Shown: positions 43,907-55,957 of the stretch, one piece after another
How the letters are laid out: every line of letters starts with the position of its first letter
Position numbering within the stretch: position 1 is the stretch's first letter
Source of the DNA: Populus alba
Lineage: Eukaryota; Streptophyta; Magnoliopsida; Malpighiales; Salicaceae
Assembly: GCF_005239225.2 (NCBI RefSeq)
Contig: NC_133295.1
Span: 8,184,001-8,248,000 of the forward strand
Length of the DNA stretch: 64,000 nucleotides
Reading direction: 5' to 3'
The notes under the pieces: model-generated
What the model was told of the DNA's origin: nothing
What the model saw: only the letters and a program-made list of their open reading frames with translations
Databases searched by the model: none
Position numbers and translations under genes: made by a program

Positions 43907-44863
43907 TTGGCTCCATTAATCAGGTTATATCCTTCTGAAATTTTCATTTCTTGTTGTTTCCGCAAAAAAAAAAAAATTCCTTAGTCTCCAATTTCTTCTT
44001 CTCTTGATTTGGTATCATATTAGAAAAAAAAAAGTTATTTCATTTTGTTCCTAACCAAAATATATCATTGGCATAAAAAAAAAAAGAGAAAAAGAAAAAG
44101 AAAAAGAAAAAAAAAAGTCATTCTTTTGTTTCTACCGCAGAAAACTAAACAAAGGAAAATTTGACCAAATCAACTCGGAATGAGCTCAAATTTGATTCTA
44201 TTATTACTGGGACCCTAATTGCACTACATATTTATTTTGGGGTTAATTGGATATCGTTTGCTTTGGGTTTCAAATTCGGGTCTAATTAGGTCTGATTCAT
44301 AACGTTTTTGTTTCAGTCTATCAAACCTTATCATAAATTGCTCAAATTTCATATTCTGTCTATTTGGGTTGGTAGAGCACTATATCTGAAAGTTTAGCTC
44401 AATTGGACATCATTGACTTTAGGTTCCAGATTCGGACTTAACTCGTCGTAAACGAGTCTGTTTTGCGTCAACTTTTGAAATTCATTTTCTTTCTATTTTT
44501 TTCGTTTCTTGCAGTTTATTTTCAACATCTCTAACATATCTGGTGTTGCTTCATCATTTTTCATATTTTGTTTCTGTTTTTTTATTCGAGTCTTCAGTTT
44601 CGTTCATATTTCGGATAGACTCGCTTGCTACTCGCGTCATCGTAGTTTTGTTTTGCTTGTTTTCTAGTTTTTATTGCTTCTTGAGTCATATATATAGATA
44701 TATTTGGATTGTGCTGCCAAGTTGGTTTTATTTGGTGTTGGTTTCAGTTTCGTAAGAACCGCAAAGTGAGACGAGAGGTGTGAGGACATTAAGAGTGTTT
44801 GAGCGAAGCATGAGTGATGTGAGGATTTGTTTTTACCACTAACCAATTTTTACAGGTACTATC
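43907..44863 (+). mobile_element. Leader of the subfamily B element
   Basis: Untranslated, with poly-A and purine runs near 43962-44116 and one TACCGCAGAAA unit related to the 157-bp repeat. It ends with a splice-acceptor-like CCAATTTTTACAG before the ORF. Confidence 0.65.
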
Positions 44864-45570
44864 ATGTCAAATCAAAATAGCACACCGCGCCCTCCCGATG
44901 TAGAACTTAAATTCCAAATGCAAGCTATGACGAAGATGATGGAAAGAATGAATTTCACGATGGGCAACATGTGTGACAGACTTGAGAATGTGGCAAAACA
45001 TGGTAATGTGGCTGGAACGTGTACCCAAGATGTGAGAAAGGTTGGGGTTGAATTAAAATCAAAACATGGTAGTGGGGCTGAAAGGCTAAAGTGGGATGAT
45101 TATGAGGAGGACGTTGATGATAATGGTGATGGTGGTTTTAAGGATGAGACCATAAGCTATCGGGAAGGTTTTCGGCAGCCTAGAAACCAAAGGGATTTCA
45201 TGTATTTTGATGAGGTGTTATGGCAAAAGAAAAGAAGGATTCAAAAGGGGAGGTGGTATCAAAGGGATAGAAATAAAGAGATTAATGTTCTAAAAAAAGA
45301 ATTTAAGAGTCTATCTCGTATTCTCGGGGAGATGAAGCAAGAACTTGATGTGTTAACGGCAGCAATCAATACGCAGCAAGCTTCAGAAAGAGAGGAGAAA
45401 AAATGTTACAATGATGAAATACAAAATAGAACGGCTGCTACTTTCATCCAAAGTTGTTGGTGACAATTGTTGGCAAGAAAAGAACTCCAAAGGCTTCAAA
45501 ATGAGGCTAAGGAATTGTCCATTCAACTTGTTGGTGATTCAAGGATGAATCATCTTGAAGAGAGAGGGAA
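44864..45570 (+). pseudogene. Gag-like N-terminus fused to coiled coil, IQ motif and Pol tail motif; one stop
   Basis: ATG 44864 begins MSNQNSTPRPPDVELKFQMQ, a Gag-type N-terminus comparable to 24936. Then an acidic segment (DDYEEDVDDNGDGG), basic stretch, and a heptad-rich region (LKKEFKSLSRILGEMKQELD). An IQ motif follows: FIQSCW-stop-QLLARKELQRLQNEAKEL. The stop (TGA, 45461-45463) replaces the conserved IQ Arg (CGA to TGA). After it the frame continues with DSRMNHLEERGND and crosses into the LTR at 45571, staying open to about 46075. Relative to 14938 it has a Gag head and a single IQ motif. The domain order supports one shared ancestor for these non-autonomous elements. Confidence 0.75.
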
Positions 45571-46545
45571 TGATATGATCCAAGCAAGGTCAAATTCGGA
45601 TTTTGACGTAAAATGTGCAACTATCCAGTTTTACAGAAACAGTCATAATTCTCAATCCTACGATTGGATCAGGCTGAAATTTTACATGGAGTCTCCTGAC
45701 ATGTTGTCCTACCTTGGGTTAAAATATCATGTCAATCGGAGTTCGGCAAGGCATCCAAACACGGATCAACAGAGTCTGTATGGGTTTTGTTATTTACTTC
45801 CTTTTGACTTGTGGACTTTCTATTTGGCTAGGATTCTTTTCCTAAAAGGATGTGGCAGCTTATTTTGGGAATCTCCAAATTCTACAAAGATGTTTAATGG
45901 GCTGCAACATAGTTTCCAAGTATGGCAAGGATTCATAAATGTTTCAAAATCCTTTTCTTACAAGGATTCCTTATTCATCCTAGCTACAAAAAGGAAAGAA
46001 GATTTCAGAATTAATTCCACCTTCAGATTTGATTCTCCTAGCTTATATAGGACTTCTAAAGGGCAAGAAATCTGATCCTATCATATTTAGGATATTAAAT
46101 TCGGATTTATTTATTTTATTGTTATTTTCTTCTTAGTTTGGGGTTTATTTATATTATTTGGGTTTAATTGTAAGTGGGCATCATATAAGTTTACATAAGG
46201 GGTCCATTAGGGTTTATTTTAGTTTGCAATCACTATAAATAAGGGCACATAACCAGACATGTAAAAAAAGACAATTCATATTAATAAAACTTCTTGTTTG
46301 CCGCACTTTGTGTGTGTGTGTGTGTTGGTGAGATAATCTCCCTTCCATGGTTCTCTAAAGAACTAAAAACAACTTATCAAAGAACAACTGTCTTCGTGGC
46401 GTCATCCTTATACTTCTCGTTTGCGAATCAATATTCGTTGGGTGGGGGTCTTCGTTTCCAATGGTGCTGGTGCCTAGGTACAAGTTATCTTTGTGTCACA
46501 CTCCTATCAAACCTGATTTACCACGTGATCACGAGGTTCACATCA
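45571..46545 (+). mobile_element. 3' LTR, subfamily B
   Basis: TGATATGATCCAAGC ... GAGGTTCACATCA, 975 bp; a small deletion near 46521. It matches the solo LTR at 2148-3156. TATAAATA near 46235. Confidence 0.9.
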
Positions 46546-46941
46546 AGGCATGTGTGAAATGAAAGAATTGGAGGACTCGCCTGATAATCGGACATTTGCT
46601 TCAATCAGCCAACGAATATCTTCAGGAATTCCATGATTCATTAACAACCTCAATCTTGCACATCTAGCACGGTAAATTATTGTAATCGCATTCTAAGTCA
46701 AAGCGGGAAAATACTTTTTCAATTTTTCAAGAGTGGTGTTCATTTTCAAAAGAGAATTGAAAGAGAGATTCAAAGAAAGGACAAAGAGCAAAGAATTGCA
46801 CAAATATATACACAGATATCAGTTATCATGGAAAATTAAAAAAACCGACTTAAGAGTCATGGAGTACCGTTATCCACCATTTAACCGGGGTGAGAGACTA
46901 GCAAAACAAAAGTCACACAGAAACAATGTGAGAAAAAAAAA
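46546..46941 (-). mobile_element. 3' flank of antisense Athila-type pol
   Basis: Downstream (minus strand) of the pol stop. No clear coding frame. Probably the element's 3' non-coding region; not matched elsewhere in the window. Confidence 0.4.
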
Positions 46942-48852
46942 TCAATCTTTATATACAGGATCACCGAATTCAATAGAGTCATTTTCAACTGAAAAATTAT
47001 CAAAATAAACTTTTAAACGATGGCCATTTACGTTGAAAACATTACCATTCTTTGGATTTTCGATATCACTAGCCCCATATGGATACACATGTTTCACAAT
47101 AAAAGGACCGCTCCATCTTGATCTTAGTTTTTAAGGAAATAAATGAAGTCGAGAATTATAAAGTAAGACTTTTTTACCAATATTGAATGTTTTTCTCAGT
47201 ATTTTCTTGTCATGATACTCTTTGATTCTTGCTTTATGAATTCTTCAATTGTCATATGCATCATTTCTTATTTCCTCAAACTCATTTATTTGCAATTTTC
47301 ACAACTGACTAGCATCATCAATGTTTGAATTGAAAGCTTTAATAGCCCAATAAGCTTTATGTTCAATTTCCACAGGCAAGTGACAAGGTTTTCCATAGAC
47401 TAGCCTATAAGGTGACATACCTAATGATATTTTATACACAGTTCGATAAGCCCAAAGTACATCATTAAGTCTTAAAGACCAGTCTTTCCGATTAGGGTTC
47501 ACCGTTTTCTCCAAGATCTGTTTGATCTTCCTATTAGCAAGTTCTACCTATCCACTCGTCTAAGAGTGATAAGGTGGCAACTTTGTGTGTGATTCCATAT
47601 TTTTTTAATTAAAGACTCAAATGGCTTGTTGCAAAAATGTGTTCCACCATCACTTATCATGGTTCGAGGGATTCCAAATCGACTTAAAATGTTTTCTTTC
47701 AAAAACTTTATCACTGTTTTGCGATCATTGTTTCGACTTGGAATTGCCTCTATCCATTTTGAAACATAATCTACTGCGACCAATATGTACAAGAAACCAA
47801 ATGATGGAGGAAATGGACCCATGAAATCTATACCCCAACAGTCAAAGATCTCAATGATAAGAATAGGATTTAAAGGCATCATGTGATGTTTGGAAATAGA
47901 TCTCAACTTTTGACAATTTTCACAAGTCTTGCAGAATGCATGTGAGTCCTTGAACATGGTGGACCAGTAAAATCCACTTTGTAAGATTTTTGTAGTTATC
48001 TTTCTTGATGAGAAATGACCCCCACATGCCTTAGCATGACAAAATTTAATGACACTACTTACCTCATTGTCAGAAATGCATCTTCAAAATATTTGATCAG
48101 GATAATATTTGAATAAATAAGGGTCATCCCAATAAAAATTCTTCACTTCGTTCAAAAACTTTCTTTTGTCTTGGGTACTTCAATGAGCTGGCAATTGTCC
48201 TAAAACAAGAAAAATAACAATATTAGCAAACCAAGGCATTGTAAAAACAGAAAGTAAAGATTCATCAAGAAAGTAGTCATCGATTGGTGTGATATCAGAT
48301 CTCGAATCGGTTGTCAATCTTGACAAATGATCTGCGATAACATTTTCGGTGTCTTTCTTGTTTTTTATTGTGACATCAAATTCTTAAAGTAACAAAATCC
48401 ACCGTATCAATCTAGCCTTAGAATCTTTCTTAGAGATAAGATATTTCAATGCTGCATGATCACTAAAAACAACAACAGGTGAGCCAACAAGATAAGATAT
48501 GAACTTGTCATATGCAAATACTACTGCAAGTAATTCTTTTTCAGTGGTAATGTAATTCAATTAAGCACTATTTAAAGTTTTACTTGCATAGTAAATCACA
48601 TAAGGTTTCTTATGTTTTCTTTATCGCAAGACAGCACCCACGGCATAATCACTAACGTCACACATTGTTTCAAAAGGTAGTGACCAATCAGGAGGTTGAA
48701 TGACAGGAATAGAAGTAAGCAAGCTTTTAAGTTTAACAAAGGCTTTTTCACATTGTTCAGTCCATTCATAAACATTTTCCTTTCTTAGAAGGTTACATAA
48801 TGTTTTAGATATTACACTAAAATCTTTGATGAACCTTTTGTAAAAACCAACA
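46942..48852 (-). pseudogene. Athila-type Pol (end of RT, RNase H, integrase), antisense
   Basis: Minus-strand reading from 48852: VGFYKRFIKDFS (end of RT), RNase H with ETMCDVSDYAVGAVL and NVIADHLSRL, then the integrase zinc domain HAKACGGHFS...CKTCENCQK. The core follows with IDFMGPFPPSFG, SDGGTHFCNKPFE and a frame change after it. The C-terminus [16 protein letters not shown]...VNGHRLKVY ends with a stop at 46942-46944. In-frame stops occur in RNase H (after GAVLR, after LNSA), so it is dead. This copy holds the domains deleted from the sense element at 5849, so the two complement each other as a picture of the family. Confidence 0.88.
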
Positions 48853-49018
48853 TGATGCGAACCTCGTGATCACGTGGTCACACAACCCACAATCAAGATT
48901 GAGATCCGATCCCGGAAAGCTGAAATAGGTCTGATAAGAGTGTGACACAATGAAAACCTGCCCCAAGGCACCAACACTATTGGAATGAGTAGAATGACAA
49001 CACGAAGCCAGTTAATCT
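48853..49018 (-). mobile_element. LTR 3'-end fragment, subfamily A, antisense
   Basis: TGATGCGAACCTCGTGATC to CCAGTTAATCTTC, the last 166 bases of an LTR in reverse. Inserted in or joined to the Athila-type pol. Confidence 0.85.
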
Positions 49019-49376
49019 TCATCTTTTATCCTTTTGGCGTTGTACCTCTTTTTTCCCATGAAGCTTGAAGATCATAGACTAATCTTCTACACTTATCAAC
49101 TTGTCGTTCTAGAACCCCCAAACCATGGCTTAGTTTTTCACATCGTTGATCTACAATCCTTCTCTGTTCCCTCTCCCTTAATGAATACATGACACAGATA
49201 GGGAAAAAAAAACAAGAAGACCACGAAAAGAATAGAGTTTATAACCTGAAGAACACTGATTTAGATTCGAGATTACGAATCTGACTTTTGTTTGGACCAG
49301 AACTTATCGGAAAAAAAAAACAAACAAATACGAAAGTGATGAAAATGACTCAAACAACAGCCAAATATCATTTGTT
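49019..49376 (-). mobile_element. Internal fragment of IQ-ORF element, antisense
   Basis: Reverse complement of the leader end and first half of the ORF seen at 14838-15110 (LSHGLGVLE..VDKCRRL region). The ORF is broken and the IQ part missing. Confidence 0.82.
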
Positions 49377-49633
49377 GGAATTAACTCATTTTTCTCATTT
49401 GTTATCACAGTGACTCCAGACTTTTTGGGTAGAACTTGGGTAGGACTTACCCATTTGCTGTCAGAAATAGGATAAATGATTCCATTATCTAGAAGCTTAA
49501 TGACTTCATTTTTCACTACTTCTTTCATATTAGGATTAAGTCTTCATTGCATTTCTCTAGATGGTTTAGCATTTTCCTCCAAATAAATCTTGTGTGTGCA
49601 AATCAAAGGACTAATTCCTTTTATGTCAGCTAT
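49377..49633 (-). pseudogene. Athila-type RT start fragment, antisense
   Basis: Reads ISPLICTHKIYLEENAKPS, NEVIKLLDNGIIYPISDSKW and VLPKKSGVTVITNEKNELIP. It matches positions 1-245 of the window closely and is cut at 49633 by an LTR. A stop lies at Q/*RLNPNM. Probably part of the same disrupted element as 46942-48852. Confidence 0.85.
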
Positions 49634-50337
49634 TGATGTGGATCAACCCAACACCAAGCGTAATCATACCAACGATCCATTGGAGGTGCATATCGGGTCA
49701 ATCACAAGAGCTAGGGCAAAGAAGCTTAAAGAAGCATTGAATGGGCTTGTTCAGAACTTATGGAGCAAGATGGACCTAGAAGGGCTTGAGACATTTAAAG
49801 AGCATGAAGGGCAACCTTTAATTCATCTAGTTCAGGTCCAAGAAGAGCCCAATTCGTGTGGAACAAGGGATTGATATGTCCGGCCCAATACCAGCCTTGT
49901 TAGGCTTGTTTTTTTCCTAATGCTACAAGGATAAAAAGCCAGCAATTTATTCTCCTAATTAAGTAAGGAAGTTGGACATATCTTATTCCTAAAGAGGGGA
50001 AGACTATTTAATGATTTTCCTAACATAGGAAGGAAAGTAATTAAATCCGCAACAAAGGAGGAAATTTATCCAAGCTAATCAAGGACATCAAAGAAAAGGG
50101 GGCAGCAACACAAATTTGATTCTAGCATATTTAGGATGGTAATTTTTGCATTTTTATTATTATTATTATTATTTTCTTCTTAGTTTTTGGGTTATTATTA
50201 CTTATTTGGGTCAATTGTAAGTGGGCTTCATATAAGTCCACCTAAGGGGGGTCCATTAGGTTTTTTTTAAGTCTAGAGTCAGTATAAATAAAGGCATAAC
50301 CAAACATGTAAAGCTACGCAATTTTTAGATCAATAAA
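49634..50337 (+). mobile_element. LTR fragment, subfamily E, sense (palindrome left arm)
   Basis: TGATGTGGATCAACCC start. The first 80 codons are open as a Pol-type tail (ITRARAKKLKEALNGLV...GTRD stop at 49872). TATAAATA box near 50284. It stops at AGATCAATAAAC, short of the LTR end. Confidence 0.87.
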
Positions 50338-50973
50338 CTAATAAGAAAATAATAAAAATAATAAAAATCTGAAAATTACCTTCTGAAATATGCTAGAATC
50401 AGATTTGTCACCCTTAAGAAGTCTTACATAAACTAGGAAAAATCTAATTTTGGAAAATTTGTGTTGCTACCCCCTTTCCTTTGATGTCCTTGAATAGCTT
50501 GGATTTCCTTGTTTAACTTGGACAAATAAGAAAAAAAATTTCCTTCTTTGTTGCTGATTTAATTACTTTCCTTTCTATGTTAAGAAAAGCATTAAATAGT
50601 CCTCCCCTTTTTAGGAATAAGGTATTGCTAACTTCCTTACTTAATTAGGAGAATAAACTGCTGACTTTTTATCATTGTAGCATTAGGAAAAAAAAAAACA
50701 AGCCTAACAAGGCTGGTATTGGGCCGGATATATCAACCCCTTGTTCCATACGAATTAGGCTCTTCTTGGACCTGAACTAGATGAATTAAAGGTTGTCCTT
50801 CATGCTCCTTAAATGTCCCAAGCCCCTCTAGGTCCATCTTGCTCCATAAGTTCTGAACAAGCACATTCAATGCTTCTTTAAGCTTCTTTGCCCTAGCTCT
50901 TGTGATTGGCCCAATCGACACCTCCAATGGGTCGTTGGCATGATTACGCTTGGTGTTAGGTTGATCTACATCA
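50338..50973 (-). mobile_element. LTR fragment, subfamily E, antisense (palindrome right arm)
   Basis: Starts mid-LTR and ends with reversed TGATGTAGATCAACC at 50973. The same Pol-tail frame is seen on the minus strand (50927-50733). Inverted pair with 49634-50337. Confidence 0.87.
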
Positions 50974-51789
50974 ACAATAGCTTATGCAAGATTGTTTGTT
51001 GTTCTGCCCACAAAACTATTTATTGCCATGCCAAAAATGCAATCATGCTCTGATACCAATTATTCATGAGGAAAGGGTGGAAGCATTGGGTGCTTAAGAA
51101 AGTGTCTGGATATCATGAAAACAGGCTTATAGGTTGATGAATTGGCATATAGGATTGCTAATGAATGAGAACAGCTTGTGTGTTTCTTAGGAAAGTCGCA
51201 TACAAATTCTAAAAGATATGGCAGTTATGTGACAATGGAGTGTTACAACTTTGTTGGTGTCCAGACAAGATTAATGACATTGATCTCAATGCTTTAGGTT
51301 GGGACTCAATGTGTGTTTTGACTTTGTGGGAAACAAGCAGGACCTGAGAGAAGAATTTCATCATAACTTGGTTCGAAATCTAGTTAACTATGGGATTGTC
51401 AAGGTTTCCTAGGCATTGTAGATTCAATAGACATAATTTTATTTGAATATGGGAAAAACTGAGAGGCTTTGTATATGGTACACAAATTTGTGACAATGAG
51501 TAGATGTGATGCAAGGGTATCCTAAGTTTTTCTGACAAAGGTGTTTTTTTTTTTTTTTAAGTGGGGGGTTTCTAACAGAGTCACAATTCAGCATGAATAC
51601 ATTAACAAAAACACTACTGGAAAGACATGATAAGTAATGGTAGTCCATGGGACAATGTCAAATTATACAACATTGGCCTATTCAAGCAATGGGTTAATGC
51701 GAGTTTGGACTTAGACGATGGACAATCTAAGCCAGGCAGCAAACACATATTCTACCGCATAAAATGATAGTTTCGCAATAGTGTAGTGG
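50974..51789. other. Unassigned segment with a reversed primer-site-like motif
   Basis: Reverse complement of TTGGTATCAGAGCATG at about 51045-51059 looks like an isolated tRNA-Met primer site, but no LTR end adjoins it. Poly-T at 51544. No coding frame supported. Confidence 0.4.
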
Positions 51790-52730
51790 TGATGCAAACC
51801 TCGTGATCACGTGGTCACACAACCCACAATCAAGATTGAGATCTAATCCTAGAAACCCGAAATGGGTCTGATAGGAGTGTGACATAATGGAAATCTGCCC
51901 CAAGGCACCAACACTATTGAAATGAATATAAGGATGCCACAAAGCCACTTAATCTTCGATAAGTCAAATTCAGTTTGTTCAAAAACTGAAGAATGCAAGA
52001 ATCACTTTCACATGTTAAAACTGAAAAATTCAGAAGTAATAATCATCAAAGCTGTCGAAATTTAGGTTACATGTGTTTAAATAGTTCTTAAAAGTAACCC
52101 TAATGGATCTACCCTTATGGGCTGAACTAACCCTCATACAAAATTGACCCAAAAACCCTAAACTGAAAAGCCCATAACCTGATTCAAACAAGCCTTGGAC
52201 CCTAGCTCAAAACAAAGTTTTAATTAAGCCCAAACATGAAATAAAATAATAAAAATAACTAAGTTGTCATTAAATACCACTAGCCCTTCTTTTCTTGAGT
52301 ACCTAGGATGAATAAGGAATCCTTATAAAAAAAGGATTATGAAACATTAATGAATCCTTGCCACTTGTAGATTATATTGCAGCTCATTAATATCCTTGTG
52401 GAACTAGGAAATTTTCAAAACCAACTACCACATCCTTGTAGGAAAAGAATCATAACCAAATAGAAAGTCCATAAGTCAAATAGAAGTAAATAACAAAATT
52501 TGTATAACCTCTGTTGACCAGTATTGCGATGCCTTTCCGAACTCCGATTGACCTAAATTTTTAACCCAAGGTAGGAAAACATGTCTGGAGAGTTCACATA
52601 AAATATTAGCATGATCCAACAGTCAGATTGAGAATTATGACTACTGCCGTAAACCTGGACTGTTGCGCTTTTTACGCCAAAATCCAAATTTGACCTTACT
52701 TGGGTCATATCACAAGGCTGAACCGTATCA
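51790..52730 (-). mobile_element. 3' LTR of the minus-strand element
   Basis: 941 bp, TG...CA on the minus strand. Shares several variants with the 5' LTR at 55018-55957. Confidence 0.9.
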
Positions 52731-53117
52731 TTCCCTCCCTTTTTAAGAAGATTTGCCCTCGAATCTTGAATAGGATTAATAGCGACTTTAGTAGCCTCTT
52801 GTTTAAGTCTTTGGAATTCCCTTATTGCTAACACCTCTCTCCAACAACAATGTATAGAAGTAGTGATTAACAAGAATTTCAAATAAGCACGTTGTACTGA
52901 CCATTTGCGTACATACTTTTGAATGATAACCACAGAGGCTCTCCTTCATCTTTCATTCTTTTGGCGTTGTACCTCTTTTTCCCATGAAGCTTGAAGATCA
53001 TAGAATAATCTTCTACACTTATCAACTTCTCGTTCTAAAACCCCCCAAACCATGGCTTAGTTTTTCGCATTGTTGATCTACAATCCTCCTCTATTCCCTC
53101 TTTCTTGGTGAATACAT
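52731..53117 (-). pseudogene. Coiled-coil/IQ ORF of the minus-strand element, broken
   Basis: Start ATG 53117 (MYSP); heptad region LEREVDKCRRLFYDL; a stop where the intact copies have Arg (near 52938, CGA to TGA). Then VVIIQKYVRKWSVQRAYLKF and SIHCCWREVLAIREFQRLKQ, again 23 residues apart, then DSRANLLKKGGND at the LTR border. A further stop follows near MNKER in the N-terminal part. Compared with 14938, the second IQ has His for Gln. The first IQ motif is closer to consensus (Q before RAY rather than W). Confidence 0.75.
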
Positions 53118-53422
53118 GACACAAATAGGGGGAAAATCAAGAAGAAGACGAAGACAAGAATAGAGTTTGTAATAGGAAGAACACAAATTTAGACTCAAAA
53201 TTACATATCTGACTTTTGTTTAGACCAGAACTGATCGAAAACAAACAAATATGAAATTGATGAGAATGACTCACACAACAACCAAATATCCCAAATATGA
53301 TGATAATATACTGGAAGGAACAAAATCAACAAAAACAAACAAGTTTTGAAAGACAACGCAAAACAAACCCCTTACAGCAAGACAAAACTCAATTCTGGAA
53401 CCTAAAAAAACACAATCAAAAT

Positions 53423-54400
53423 TGATGCGAACCTCGTGATCACGTGGTCACGCAACCCACACATAAAGACACCAATTCCCGGAAAGCCAAGTAAATCAGG
53501 TTTGATAGGAGTGTGACACAAAGATAACTTGTACCTAGGCACCAGCACTATTGGAAACGAAAACCCCCACCCAACGAATATAGATTCGCGAACGAGAAGT
53601 ATAAGGATGACGCCACGAAGCCAATTGTTCTTCGATAAGTCGTTTTCAGTTCTTTAGAGAACCAAGAAAGGAAGATTATCCCACCAACACACAAGTGCTG
53701 CAAAGAAGTTTATTGATCTAAAAATTGCGTAACCTTACATGTTTGATTATGCCTCTATTTATACTGACTTTAGACTTAAAGAAACCCTAATGGACCCCCC
53801 TTAGGTGGACTTATATGAAGCCCACTTACAATTGACCCAAATAAGTAATAATAACCCAAAAACTAAGAAGAAAATAATAAAAATCTGAAAATTACCATTC
53901 TAAATATGCTAGAATCAAATTTGTGTTGCTGCCCCCTTTCCTTTGATGGCCTTGATTAGCTTGGAAAAATTTCCTCCTTTGTTGCTGATTTAATTAATTT
54001 CATTCCTATGTTAGGAAAAGCATTAAATAGTCCTCCCCTCTTTAGAAATAAGATATGGCCAACTTCCTTACTTAATTAGGAGAATAAATTGTTGGCTTTT
54101 ATCCTTGTAGCATTAGGAAATAAAACAAGCCTAACAAGGCTGGTATTGGGCCGGACATATCAAACCCTTGTTCCACATGAATTGGGCTCTTCTTGGACCT
54201 GAATTAGATGAATTAAAGGTTGTCCTTCATGCTCCTTAAATGTCCCAAACCCTTCTAGGTCCATTTTGCTCTATAAGTTTTGAACAAGCCCATTCAATGC
54301 TTCTTTAAGCTTCTTTGCCCTAGCTCTTGTGATTGGCCTAATTGGCACCTCCAATGGATCATTGGCATGATTACGCTTGGTGTTGGGCTGATCCGCATAA
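53423..54400 (-). mobile_element. Nested solo LTR, subfamily E, TSD AAAAT
   Basis: TGATGCGAACCTCG ... GATCCGCATAA, with the expected final CA changed to AA. Flanked by AAAAT (53418-53422 and 54401-54405). The uninterrupted leader sequence is seen near 14630-14660. A Pol-tail-type frame is present at its minus-strand 5' end. Confidence 0.88.
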
Positions 54401-54405
54401 AAAAT

Positions 54406-55003
54406 GACCTTGAATTTAATATATAGTATTAGGATACTAAGAAAACAACAAATCTCAGTTTATAGATCATTCTATTATGTCTAGGAACCCAAACCACGTG
54501 TATGATCAGTTTGCGGTAAAATTGAACCTCCTATTAAAACCTCAAGCAAACGATATCAAACTAAGACCAAATTTTAAATATGTTGCTATATCACCCTTAA
54601 TAGACACAATATGAATTTTCAATTGATTCGGAGGTGATTTTCCTATGGTTCACTAAGAATAGTGTGTTCTACGGCATATGATGCAATCTCACCCCAAATA
54701 GAATTAATATGAAGTTTCAATTGATTCTAATGTGGTTTTCTTATGGTTCACCAAGAGTTGTGTTTCTGCGGCAAAAATTGAATGATCCTTCAAATTTCAA
54801 CTAATCTCTGTCTCTTTCTTTTTTTTTCTTTTTTTAATATACTAATATGATTAAAGACAGTAATAAAATGAAATATAACCCTTTTTTTGTTTTTTTGCTT
54901 AGATGATGCAGACACAAAGAACAAGAAGATTGACACATACGCTGAAAAACTTAAAGGACCACTAAAAAAAAAAAAATAGGATATGACCTTGTTTCGGAGC
55001 CTA
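54406..55003 (-). repeat. Leader of the minus-strand element with TGCCGCA repeats
   Basis: Reverse complement of the 157-bp repeat units, more diverged than at 14057. Poly-T/A runs near 54820 and 54965. Confidence 0.75.
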
Positions 55004-55015
55004 GCTCCGATACCA
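55004..55015 (-). other. Primer binding site, tRNA-Met type, one mutation
   Basis: Reads TGGTATCGGAGC on the minus strand (A to G against TGGTATCAGAGC), next to the 5' LTR. Confidence 0.85.
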
Positions 55016-55017
55016 AC

Positions 55018-55957
55018 TGATGTGAACCTCATGATCACGTGGTCACACAACCCATAATCAAGATTGAGATCTAATCCTGGAAACCCGAAATAGGTCTAAT
55101 AGGAGTGTGACACAATGTAAACCTGTCCCAAGGCACCAACACTATTGAAATGAATAGAATGACGCCACGAAGCCAATTAATCTTCGATAAGTCAAATTCA
55201 TTTCGTTCAAGAACTAAAGAATGCAAGAATCACTCTCACATGTTAAAACTGAAAAATTCAGAAGTAATAATCATCAAAGCTGTCGAAATTTAAATTACAT
55301 GTGTTTAAATAGTTCTTGAAAGTAACCCTAATGGATCTACCTTGTGGGCTGAACTGACCCCCATACAGAACTGATCTGAAAACCCTAAACTAAAAGGCCT
55401 ATAACCTGATCCAAACAAGCCTTGGACCCTAGCTCAAAACAAAGTTTTAATTAAGCCCAAACATGAAATAAAATAATAAAAATAACTAAGTTGTCATTAA
55501 ATATCACTAGCCCTTCTTTTCTTGTGTACCTAGGATGAATAAGGAATCCTTATAAAAAAAGGATTATGAAACATTAATGAATCCTTGCCACTTGTAGATT
55601 ATATTGCAGCTCATTAATATCCTTGTGGAACTAGGAAATTTCCAAAACCAACTGCCACATCCTTGTAAGAAAAGAATCCTAACCAAATAGGAAGTCCATA
55701 AGTTAAATAGAAGTAAATAACAAAATTTGTATAGCCTTTGTTGACCAGTATTACGGTGCCTTTCTGAACTCTGATTGACCTAAATTTTTAACCCATTGTA
55801 GAAAAACATGTCTGGAGAGTTCACATAAAATATTAGCCTGATCCAACGGTCAGATTAAGAATTATGACTGCTGCCGTAAACTTGGACTGTTGCGCTTTTT
55901 ACGCCAAAATCCAAATCTGACCTTACTTGGGTCGTATCACAAGGCTGAACCATATCA
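55018..55957 (-). mobile_element. 5' LTR of the minus-strand element
   Basis: 940 bp, TGATATGGTTCAGCC start and GAGGTTCACATCA end on the minus strand. Confidence 0.9.

Larger units (their letters stand above)
43777..46545 (+). mobile_element. Non-autonomous LTR element (subfamily B) with Gag-like/IQ ORF
   Basis: 5' LTR reduced to its last 116 bases (43777-43892), tRNA-Met primer site, leader, one ORF, and a 3' LTR (45571-46545). No enzyme domains. The left side was cut by the palindrome at 42357-43776. Confidence 0.88.
51790..55957 (-). mobile_element. Non-autonomous LTR element (subfamily A), minus strand, with nested solo LTR
   Basis: 5' LTR 55957-55018, primer site, repeat leader, IQ ORF, 3' LTR 52730-51790. 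Flanked by AGTGG (51785-51789) and AATGG (55958-55962), a TSD with one transition. A solo LTR of subfamily E lies in the leader at 53423-54400. The only near-complete single copy of this family in the window. Confidence 0.9.

Noticed and set aside
45467..46075. Separate gene starting after the stop at 45461
   Set aside because: It is the same frame continuing past a single CGA to TGA change in the element ORF.
51045..51059. Primer binding site of another LTR element
   Set aside because: The motif is present in reverse, but no LTR terminus adjoins it; kept only as a note in the segment entry.
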